Source: Pseudonocardia terrae (GTDB lineage Bacteria; Actinomycetota; Actinomycetes; Mycobacteriales; Pseudonocardiaceae). Taken from it: DNA of 64,000 nt. Of this stretch, positions 57,711 through 64,000 are shown piece by piece. The translations under genes were made by a program, and so were the position numbers. The notes beneath the pieces are model-generated. The model was not told the origin of the DNA, made no database searches, and saw nothing but the letters and a program-made list of their open reading frames with translations. Positions within the stretch are counted from its first letter, which is position 1; each line of letters starts with the position of its first letter. The stretch is from contig NZ_JAJTTE010000026.1 in NCBI RefSeq assembly GCF_021343995.1, forward strand, positions 1 through 64,000, written 5' to 3'.

Positions 57711-58777
57711 CCGTGTTCCTGCTCAACCCGGGCCCCGTCACGCTCTCGGCGCGTGTGCGGGAGAGCCTGCTCGGCCCCGATCTCTGCCACCGCGAGCCCG
57801 AGTTCTTCGACCTGCAGGACGCGGCACGCGCCGGCCTGCTGGGCGTCTACGACCTCGACCCGGCCGAGTGGGCCGCCGTGCTGCTCACCGGCTCCGGCAC
57901 CGCCGCCGTCGAGAGCATGGTCGCCTCCGTGGTCCCCGCGGACGGCCGGGTGCTCGTGCTGGAGAACGGGGTCTACGGCGAGCGGATGACGGCGATCGCC
58001 GAGTGCCACGGCATCGCCCACGAGACGCTGACCGGGGACTGGCTCGACGGGCCCGACCTCGACGCGCTGGACGCCCGGCTCGCCGGGTCGCCGGGGTTCA
58101 CGCACGTCGCCGTCGTCCACCACGAGACCACGACCGGTCGGCTGACCGACCTCGCCGCGATCGGGGCGGTGTGCCGGGCGCGCGGCGTGCGGTTGCTCGT
58201 CGACGGGGTCAGCAGCTTCGGCGGCGAGGAGATCGACTTCGGGTTGCCGATCGACGCCGTCGCGGGCACGGCCAACAAGTGCCTGCACGGCGTGCCCGGC
58301 ATCGCCTTCGTCGTGGTGCGACGCGCCGCGCTCGCCTCCGGGGCGAAGCGGGCCTACTACCTGGACCTGATCCGGCTGGCGACGCTGCAGGACCAGCGGA
58401 ACACGCCCTTCACCCCGGCCGTCCAGAGCCTCTACGCGCTGGTCGAGGCGCTCGCGGAGCTGCGGGAGGAGGGCGGGTGGCGGGCCCGGCACCAGCGGTA
58501 CGCCCGCTACGCCGACGCCGTCGGCGACGGTCTGCGCGCGGTCGGCGTCGCACCGCTGATCCCGGACGGGACGAGCTCGGTCGTCCTGCGCTCGTACCGG
58601 CTACCCGAGACGGTCGGCTACGCCGACCTGCACGACGGCCTCAAGGACGAGGGCTTCGTGATCTACGCCGGGCAGGGCGAGCTCGCCAAGTCGATCTTCC
58701 GGATCTCGACCATGGGCGACCTCCACGACGCCGACGTCGAGCGGCTGGCCGAGGCCCTGACCAAGGCGTTCTCGTGA
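57707..58777 (+). CDS. phnW: 2-Aminoethylphosphonate transaminase (356 aa)
   Basis: A class V PLP aminotransferase that converts phosphonoacetaldehyde to 2-aminoethylphosphonate, used here in the biosynthetic direction. Start MTVFLLNPGPVTLSARVRES is the family opening. PLP contacts are in LLTGSGTAAVESMVASVVPA, the Asp is in LLVDGVSSFGGEEIDF, and the Lys in AGTANKCLHGVPGIAFV. The substrate-binding end is FVIYAGQGELAKSIFRISTM. Coupled by ATGA to the nucleotidyltransferase and by GTGA to the next gene. Confidence 0.93.
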   Translation: MTVFLLNPGPVTLSARVRESLLGPDLCHREPEFFDLQDAARAGLLGVYDLDPAEWAAVLLTGSGTAAVESMVASVVPADGRVLVLENGVYGERMTAIAECHGIAHETLTGDWLDGPDLDALDARLAGSPGFTHVAVVHHETTTGRLTDLAAIGAVCRARGVRLLVDGVSSFGGEEIDFGLPIDAVAGTANKCLHGVPGIAFVVVRRAALASGAKRAYYLDLIRLATLQDQRNTPFTPAVQSLYALVEALAELREEGGWRARHQRYARYADAVGDGLRAVGVAPLIPDGTSSVVLRSYRLPETVGYADLHDGLKDEGFVIYAGQGELAKSIFRISTMGDLHDADVERLAEALTKAFS

Positions 58778-59838
58778 CCCCTCGCGTCACCTCCCCGGTG
58801 CCCACCACGCTGTGGCGCTCGGTGCTCGAGACGGACGAGGGAGCCGTCGTGGGGCAGTCTCTGCCCTGGCGGGAGGCCGTCCTGGCCGACGGCCGGTTCA
58901 CGGACGCGAGCGTGCACTACGCCTTCCCGTCGGGCCGTGAGGTCGTGCTCCCCCTGGTCCGACGGCGCCGGTCGGCGGCGGCCGCGAGGGTGGTCTCGAG
59001 CTGGCCCCAGGTCTGGGGTACGGGCGGTCCGATCAGCACGGACGGCCGGATCACGGCCGACGAGGCCGCGTTCGTCTGGCGGGATGCGGCGCGCCGCGGA
59101 ACGCTGATGACCGAGGTGACGCTCCGCCCGGACGCCGACCCGGCCTGGCTCTCCGCGGCGTCCCACCTCGGGTACGCCGCGGAAGCGGGCGGCAGCTACC
59201 TGCTGGATCTCGCCGGCGGGTTCGACGAGGTCTGGAAGAACCGGTTCCGGGGCACGGCCCGCACGGCGGTGCGGAAGGCCGAGAAGCTCGGGGTCGAGGT
59301 GGAGGTGGACCGCACAGGCCGGCTCGCCCACGTCTACGACGACCTGCACGAGCGCTCGGTCCGGCGCCGGGCGGCGACCGAGGGCGAGCCCGTGTGGCTC
59401 AGCCGCTGGCGGATGAGCCGGGTCGGCTCCGCCCCGGCGCAGGTCGCAGGCGTGGCGGCCGCGTTCGGGAAGGACTGCGCGACCTGGGTCGCACGGCGCG
59501 ACGGCGAACCCGTGGCGGCGATCATCGTCCTCTCGGCGGGCGGGCACGCGAAGTACTGGCGGGGCGCCATGGACAAGGACCTCGCCACCCCGTCGCGGGC
59601 CAACGACCTGCTGCACCGCCTCGCGATCGAGGAGGCCTGTGACCAGGGCCGCCGGTGGTACGACATGGGCGGCGCGCATCCCGACTCCGCGCTCGCGGCC
59701 TTCAAGACCAAGCTCGGCGCCGCGCTGCATCACACCCACGAGCTGCGCGCCCGCAGGCTTCCGGCTCGCGTCGGGCACGGGGCCCGCATGCGCGCAGAGA
59801 CTCTGGTCAAGCGGGTGGCGGGGCTGAAAGAGATGTGA
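58774..59838 (+). CDS. FemAB-like / GNAT acyltransferase (354 aa)
   Basis: A two-GNAT-lobe protein related to FemABX aminoacyltransferases and to acyltransferases of polysaccharide loci. The first lobe includes WPQVWGTGGPISTDGRITAD. The second has FDEVWKNRFRGTARTAVRKA (the WKNxxRxxxRKA block of this family), LSAGGHAKYWRGAMDKDLAT, and NDLLHRLAIEEACDQGRRWY. It may acylate or aminoacylate the amino group of AEP or the sugar. GTG start at 58774 overlaps the phnW stop. Last gene of the coupled run. Confidence 0.82.
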   Translation: MTPRVTSPVPTTLWRSVLETDEGAVVGQSLPWREAVLADGRFTDASVHYAFPSGREVVLPLVRRRRSAAAARVVSSWPQVWGTGGPISTDGRITADEAAFVWRDAARRGTLMTEVTLRPDADPAWLSAASHLGYAAEAGGSYLLDLAGGFDEVWKNRFRGTARTAVRKAEKLGVEVEVDRTGRLAHVYDDLHERSVRRRAATEGEPVWLSRWRMSRVGSAPAQVAGVAAAFGKDCATWVARRDGEPVAAIIVLSAGGHAKYWRGAMDKDLATPSRANDLLHRLAIEEACDQGRRWYDMGGAHPDSALAAFKTKLGAALHHTHELRARRLPARVGHGARMRAETLVKRVAGLKEM

Positions 59839-60006
59839 CGGGACAGGTTGTCGGCAGTTTTCCGATAGAGGCGATTGGTCGGGTTTACAGTTGTGGACCT
59901 TGTGTAACGCGCGTCCGTGAGGCGCCGATAGGGCGATAAGGGCCGATGTACCGGCGTCGACCCTGCGCCCGTGGCGCTCGGGCGTGTCGACGTGGGGAGT
60001 GGCGAC

Positions 60007-60738
60007 ATGGACGGTCCGGGGAGTGCGCGGCCACCGGTCTCGGTGGTCGTGGCGACGCTCAACGAGCGGCGGAACATCGAGCGGCTGCTGACCGAGCTCG
60101 ATCCTGCCTACGAGGTGGTGGTGTCCGACGGCGGGTCGGTCGACGGCACGGTCGACGCGGTCCGCCACGTCCGGCCGGGTTGTCGCCTCGTCACGCAGGG
60201 GTGGAGCCGGGGAACCAGCCTGGTCGCGGGCCTCAACGCCGCACGCGGCGACGCGGTGATCCTGCTCGCGGCGGACGGGTCCACCTGCCCCAGCGAGGTC
60301 CCGCGCATGGTCATGGCCCTCGACGGCGCCGACCTCGCCCGGGGCTCGCGCCTCGAACGGCGCTCGTTCGCCGACGCCGCGCTCGCGACCGTCGCCTCCG
60401 CCCGCCTCGGCATGCGTGTCACGGATCCGTGGTGCGGGGCGACCGCGCTCCGCCGCTCGGTCGTCCCCCGGCTCGGACTGCCGGACCTCACCGGGCACGC
60501 GACCGAGTTCGAGCTCCTCCTCGCCTACCGTGCGGCCCACGAAGGCCTGGCGCTCTGCGAGGTCCCGGGCATCCGGGCGGCGTCGTGGCACCAGCCGTTC
60601 CCGACCAACTCCCTGGCCGAGAACTCACGGGCGATCAAGGCGCTGTTCGCGGAGCGCCGGTACGCCTCCGCGGTCGCGGTGCCAGCGGCCCGGAGGCCGG
60701 TCGACGGCGTCGTCCCCCAAACCTACGACCGCTACTGA
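60007..60738 (+). CDS. Family 2 glycosyltransferase (243 aa)
   Basis: A GT-A glycosyltransferase: VSVVVATLNERRNIERLLTE, EVVVSDGGSVDGTVDAVR (donor site), LAADGSTCPSEVPRMVMALD and a DWC-type acceptor-side stretch DPWCGATALRR, with GHATEFELLLAYRAAHEGLA before the conserved EVP. It resembles dolichyl- or undecaprenyl-phosphate sugar transferases without the C-terminal TM domain. The ATG at 60007 follows GGGGAG. The gap of 168 bases from the FemAB gene may carry its own promoter, but strand and theme fit the glycan cluster. Confidence 0.88.
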   Translation: MDGPGSARPPVSVVVATLNERRNIERLLTELDPAYEVVVSDGGSVDGTVDAVRHVRPGCRLVTQGWSRGTSLVAGLNAARGDAVILLAADGSTCPSEVPRMVMALDGADLARGSRLERRSFADAALATVASARLGMRVTDPWCGATALRRSVVPRLGLPDLTGHATEFELLLAYRAAHEGLALCEVPGIRAASWHQPFPTNSLAENSRAIKALFAERRYASAVAVPAARRPVDGVVPQTYDRY

Positions 60739-60746
60739 CCACTGGC

Positions 60747-61388
60747 TCAGCCCCGTTCTCTCCGCACCGCAGCGAGCACCATCTGCATCAGCTGCGCCGG
60801 CGTGTCCGCCCAGCCCTCGGCCCCGTGCCGCACCGCCTCGTCGAAACGCTCGGGTCGCCCGGACCGCGCGTAGACGATGAACGGGGTGTGGACGCCCGCC
60901 GACTGCAGCTTCTGCAGCAGGTCGTAGCCCGCCTGCGGCCTCTGGAGCCGCTCCATGTCCGAGACGATCACGTCGTACCGGTTGCGCTGGATCCGCTCGA
61001 GAGCGTCCTCGGTCGACGGGCTGAGCTCGACGTCGATCCCCACGGCCTCCATCGCCGTCGCCTCGTGCAGGTTGGTGCTGGGATGGTCGTCGACCCACAG
61101 CAGCCGGGCGCGGCCGCCGACGTCCTGCAGTGTCCGCGCCGCGGCGTCCACGTGGTCGAGCGCCGCCTTCTGGTCCATCGGCGGCGCGCCCTTGGCCGCC
61201 GTGGCCTGGGTCAGTGCGGTCGCGGCCTGCTGCCTGCTCGACGCCGAGATCTCCAGCCCGCCCGGCCCCTTCACCGTCAGGGACCCGGAGAGGAGAGTGG
61301 CCAGCGGCTTCCGGAACAGCACGACCACGAAGACCACGAGCGCAGGCCACACCAGCACCCCGATCAGCCCCGTGATGTCCGCGAGCAT
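60747..61388 (-). CDS. Membrane-anchored receiver-domain protein (213 aa)
   Basis: The first 30 residues include one TM helix (IGVLVWPALVVFVVVLFRKP), followed by a basic/Gly hinge and a linker of about 60 residues. A receiver domain ends the protein: ARLLWVDDHPSTNLHEATAM (acidic pair), RYDVIVSDMERLQRPQAGYD (phosphoacceptor Asp) and HTPFIVYARSGRPERFDEAV. The usual Lys after the last strand is missing (EGWADTPAQL), so the switch is atypical. No output domain or partner kinase is adjacent. GGAGG precedes the ATG at 61388. Convergent with the GT2 gene with eight bases between. Confidence 0.85.
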   Translation of the reverse strand: MLADITGLIGVLVWPALVVFVVVLFRKPLATLLSGSLTVKGPGGLEISASSRQQAATALTQATAAKGAPPMDQKAALDHVDAAARTLQDVGGRARLLWVDDHPSTNLHEATAMEAVGIDVELSPSTEDALERIQRNRYDVIVSDMERLQRPQAGYDLLQKLQSAGVHTPFIVYARSGRPERFDEAVRHGAEGWADTPAQLMQMVLAAVRRERG

Positions 61389-61804
61389 GCGCCTCCTCTC
61401 CGCAGCGGTGCTCGCCCAGGGTGAGCGGTCCGTTACCGCAGCCGGCACGTGCTTCTGCCCAACGACGAGACGCCGGCCGAGGAGCACCCTGGGCTCCCCT
61501 GCGAGACGAGGTGAGGATGATGGACGACCTGCAGCTGACCTGCGGCGATGTCACGGCCTGGAACGACAAGAACCTCGACGGCTGGCTCGCGCTCGCCGTT
61601 CTCCACCAGGTAGATGCCACGCCCTCTACTTCGACCAGTTGGAGATGCTGACCCAGCTGGGTCTGATTACCTGACGCGACGCACGGAGGGATCCCCCCGA
61701 GGATGCGGGGACCAACCACGGCTCCTGACCTGCTGCTTCTGGAAAGCGATGCGCCCAAGCGCTGGGAAGCAGTCGAGGACTCGTCAGACGATGCCGAGTG
61801 CGCC
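61389..61804. other. Intergenic stretch with possible coding debris
   Basis: No intact gene. A short minus-strand piece near 61510-61620 (LVENGEREPAVEVLVVPGRD) and a plus-strand end near 61620-61674 (ALYFDQLEMLTQLGLIT then stop) look protein-like but lack beginnings and are unrecognised. Confidence 0.4.
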
Positions 61805-63136
61805 TCACGCGTAGCGCCGAAATACCGGCTTGACTGGTCTCCCCGCCCTCTTTCCGGGCTCGCCGGTCTCGAGCGCGTCCTTGTACACAGCGCAGGCATT
61901 GGCGACGACCTCGATCGTCCGATCGACGTCGGCTTCGGTGAGCGCGGCGCTGACGACGAACGACGGTGCCAACACGCCACCGAGAAGCAGTTCGTGCAGG
62001 AAGAGAGTCCGGTACTCCTGCGACGGGTTGCCGTGCTGGTCCAGCGTGGCGAAGACGAGGTTACTGGAACGTCCCCGGACGAGGACGTGCTCGCCTACGC
62101 CTGCGGCCACGGCTACCTGGTGGACGCCGGAGCGAAGCCGATCTCCGAGGTTGTTCAGGCGAGTTGCCACCTCCTCCTCCACACACGTGTCCATGACCGC
62201 CATCGCTGCCGCGAGCGCGTGCGTCTCAGCTCCGTGTGTGGTGGACAGCAGGAAGACGCGCTCGTGGGAAGAGCGCAGTCCCCCCCGCTCCATGATCTCG
62301 CGCCGGCCCGCGAGCGCGGACACCGCGAACCCGTTCCCCAATGCCTTTCCGAAAGTGGAGAGGTCGGGCACGATTCCGTACAGGCCCTGCGCCCCCGAGG
62401 CCGCCCATCGAAAGCCGGTGATCATCTCATCGAGGACGAGAAGGCACCCGTGTCGGTCGGCCAGCGCCCGCACGCCCTCCAGGTATCCGGGCGGCGGCTC
62501 GGTGACCGTCGCCGCCTCCATGATCAGGCATGCGATGTCGTGACCGTGTTGATCGAGCAGATCCGACAATGCGGAAAGATTCCCGTAGGGGAACGACATC
62601 GTGGGCTGCTCGGGGATGCCCGCCGTCATCGCAGTCGTCCCGATGAACCAGTCGTCGGTGGAGAAGAACGGTTGGTCCCGGCAGATCGCGACAAGCGACC
62701 GATCGGTGTGTGCGCGCGCGAGCCGGACAGCAGCCGTGGTGGCGTCCGATCCGTTCTTCGTGAACTTCACCATCTCCGCTGTCGGCACCGTCGTCAGGAA
62801 GCGCTCGGCCGCGTCTGCTTCGATGACAGTCGGTCGAACGAAGTTCGATCCAAGCTCGAGTTGTGCTCGTACTGCGTCGAGCACCCGCGGATGCGCATGG
62901 CCGAGCACGACCGAGCGGAGACCCGAGCCGTACTCGACGTAGAAGTTGCCATCCACGTCCCATACGTGAGCGCCTCGCCCACGCGAGATGACGGGAGCCA
63001 TCCCCTCCGGAAACTGATCATCACCCTTCGCGTAGGTGTGGGCGCCTCCGGGGATCAACTGGTGAAGTCGCTCGTTGATCGCCCTGGATCGCGACAACGA
63101 CGCCGGCACGACCCCTGTCGAGCTTCCCTCGAGCAT
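61805..63136 (-). CDS. Class III PLP aminotransferase, glutamate-1-semialdehyde aminomutase-like (443 aa)
   Basis: A fold-type I PLP enzyme with HemL-type layout: NERLHQLIPGGAHTYAKGDD, DVDGNFYVEYGSGLRSVVLG, VKFTKNGSDATTAAVRLARA (phosphate site), LLVLDEMITGFRWAASGAQG (cofactor Asp) and the Schiff-base Lys in LSTFGKALGNGFAVSALAG. True HemL sits in tetrapyrrole operons. This one has none nearby and faces a sugar methyltransferase across a divergent region, so it is more likely an amino-sugar or secondary-metabolite transaminase. ATG 63136; a GTG one codon earlier is possible. Confidence 0.88.
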   Translation of the reverse strand: MLEGSSTGVVPASLSRSRAINERLHQLIPGGAHTYAKGDDQFPEGMAPVISRGRGAHVWDVDGNFYVEYGSGLRSVVLGHAHPRVLDAVRAQLELGSNFVRPTVIEADAAERFLTTVPTAEMVKFTKNGSDATTAAVRLARAHTDRSLVAICRDQPFFSTDDWFIGTTAMTAGIPEQPTMSFPYGNLSALSDLLDQHGHDIACLIMEAATVTEPPPGYLEGVRALADRHGCLLVLDEMITGFRWAASGAQGLYGIVPDLSTFGKALGNGFAVSALAGRREIMERGGLRSSHERVFLLSTTHGAETHALAAAMAVMDTCVEEEVATRLNNLGDRLRSGVHQVAVAAGVGEHVLVRGRSSNLVFATLDQHGNPSQEYRTLFLHELLLGGVLAPSFVVSAALTEADVDRTIEVVANACAVYKDALETGEPGKRAGRPVKPVFRRYA

Positions 63137-63446
63137 CACTGCGACCCCACCGGCATGGCTCGGTCTCCCACTCCTCGCAGACTCCGTGCACGCTTGCAGT
63201 CGTCACGCACGGCTCGCGGAGCGGCTTCCCGAGCCGACTCACCCTGACTCGCTCACCCGGGTTGAGCCGTTAACGAAGATCGGACCCGCTACACACCGAC
63301 AGCTCCCACGTCACCCGGGTGAGCCCCGGGCCCGCGTCGAACCGACCAGAGCAGGTCAAGGCCCACCGATGAAACAGCAGCACCCCGTGGAGCGACATCG
63401 GACGAGTCAGCGAGAAGCCCTGCCCGAGCGACCGAGGAGACCTGGT
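63137..63446. promoter_or_regulatory. Divergent promoter region
   Basis: About 310 bases separate the starts of the aminotransferase and the C-methyltransferase, which run in opposite directions. No gene is seen inside, so both promoters must lie here. Specific boxes were not resolved. Confidence 0.5.
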
Positions 63447-64000
63447 ATGAGGGCCGTGTGCTGCCGATTCTGCCGAGGCGCCGACGGGGAGGTCGTCCTC
63501 GACCTCGGCAACGTCCCGGCCTGTGAGTACTTCCCTCCAGCGGCCGACCCGGGTCCGGATCCCCTGTTCCCCCTGCGGCTCTGGCTGTGCGGGACCTGTG
63601 GGCTGGCTCAGCTCGCCGACGACGCCGATCTTCCCGATCAACCGGAAGGAGTCGAGCCATCGGCCCTCGTCGAACAGCGACTCGACGCCATCCGCGCCCT
63701 CGACGCGTTCGGCCTTCTCGCCCCGGACTCGATCTTCACCGAGGGCACGAGCCCGCACGGCGGTTCCTGGGGACCCGCACTGAAGTCTAGGGGTCTCCGG
63801 CGAGCTGACCCAACCGAAACGGCCGATCTCGTCGTCGATGGCTGCTTCGGACTCATGCATGCCACCGACCAACGAGCAGCGCTCGAAGCCCTGGTGGCTC
63901 GGCTTGCCCCGAGCGGATCCTTGATCCTCCAGTTCCACACGTTGGGCGCCGTACTCCGCGCTGATCAATGGAACGCGGTCCGTCTCGGCCACTACGCCTA
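63447..64000 (+). CDS. Sugar C-methyltransferase-like SAM enzyme, 3' end outside the window
   Basis: The frame from ATG 63447 (GAGGAGA upstream) stays open to the window end. It starts RAVCCRFCRGADGEVVLDLG and has a second knuckle WLCGTCGLAQLADDADL: the putative zinc-binding domain (Methyltransf_13) that opens NDP-hexose C-methyltransferases such as TylCIII. The following region (ADLVVDGCFGLMHATDQRAA, LVARLAPSGSLILQFHTLGA) is the SAM-domain half, where the usual glycine-rich loop is not obvious in the expected place. At least 184 codons are present of about 400. With the aminotransferase opposite, it suggests branched or amino deoxysugar synthesis. Confidence 0.75.
   Translation, partial: MRAVCCRFCRGADGEVVLDLGNVPACEYFPPAADPGPDPLFPLRLWLCGTCGLAQLADDADLPDQPEGVEPSALVEQRLDAIRALDAFGLLAPDSIFTEGTSPHGGSWGPALKSRGLRRADPTETADLVVDGCFGLMHATDQRAALEALVARLAPSGSLILQFHTLGAVLRADQWNAVRLGHYA

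Noticed and set aside
61421..61674. Small plus-strand genes starting at the double ATG near 61517
   Set aside because: The frame loses protein-like character within 35 codons and has no matching end. Treated as debris.

Overview
The window reads as part of a high-GC actinobacterial chromosome, most likely Pseudonocardia or a close relative in the Pseudonocardiaceae. That assignment is inferred from very GC-rich third codon positions, many GTG starts, 1- to 4-base stop/start overlaps, a KatG, a DsbA-fold protein of the mycothiol-linked actinobacterial type, an Rpf-type lytic domain, and a nei2-rpiB / DsbA / pepN neighbourhood that resembles Mycobacterium Rv2464c-Rv2467. No 16S rRNA or other decisive marker is present.

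Region 1 (about 1-10 kb) is an accessory, decaying island. It holds a poly-C edge that is probably an assembly artefact, the C-terminus of an IS110-type transposase, a broken IS110 transposase on the other strand, a frameshifted acyl-CoA-ligase scrap, one intact IS110 element with a strong hairpin ahead of the transposase, and a wrecked prophage or integrative element. The wreck has a truncated tyrosine integrase beside tRNA-Gly(TCC), a frameshifted endolysin, and a direct repeat flanking an NTF2-like gene. Small lone genes lie between them, including a His/Ser/Tyr hexapeptide-repeat protein.

Region 2 (10-22 kb) is ordinary chromosome: tRNA-Pro(TGG), katG, small metal-site proteins, a cupin, a NagD-type phosphatase, an O-methyltransferase, nei2-rpiB, a DUF429 protein, mobA, a metallo-beta-lactamase-fold hydrolase and a TenA-like protein.

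Region 3 (22-28.3 kb) is a tight three-gene operon. It encodes a GCS2 ligase fused to a circularly permuted ATP-grasp, an N-acetylglutaminylglutamine-amidotransferase-like enzyme, and an S9 peptidase. Together they suggest making, amidating and cleaving a small peptide. A roughly 0.75-kb array of about 82-bp imperfectly palindromic tandem repeats follows.

Region 4 (29.3-47 kb) encodes a Ser/Thr kinase, an unusual secreted fusion of a DUF4038-type glycosidase fold to an Rpf transglycosylase domain, a CBS protein, a DsbA-like protein, PepN, a 3D/RlpA-like lipoprotein, a PAP2 phosphatase, a two-component system, a DUF5130/CtaJ-like pair, a DUF2252 protein and a long low-complexity lipoprotein.

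Region 5 (47.3-64 kb) is a cell-surface glycan region. The four dTDP-rhamnose genes (rmlC-rmlB diverging from rmlD-rmlA) are followed by a tightly coupled phosphonate operon: LicD-like transferase, PEP mutase fused to a nucleotidyltransferase, phosphonopyruvate decarboxylase, Wzx-like flippase, a second nucleotidyltransferase, AEP transaminase and a FemAB-like acyltransferase, then a GT2 enzyme. The best reading is synthesis, nucleotide activation and transfer of 2-aminoethylphosphonate onto an exported rhamnose-containing glycan. A membrane-anchored receiver protein, a GSA-type aminotransferase and a truncated sugar C-methyltransferase close the window.
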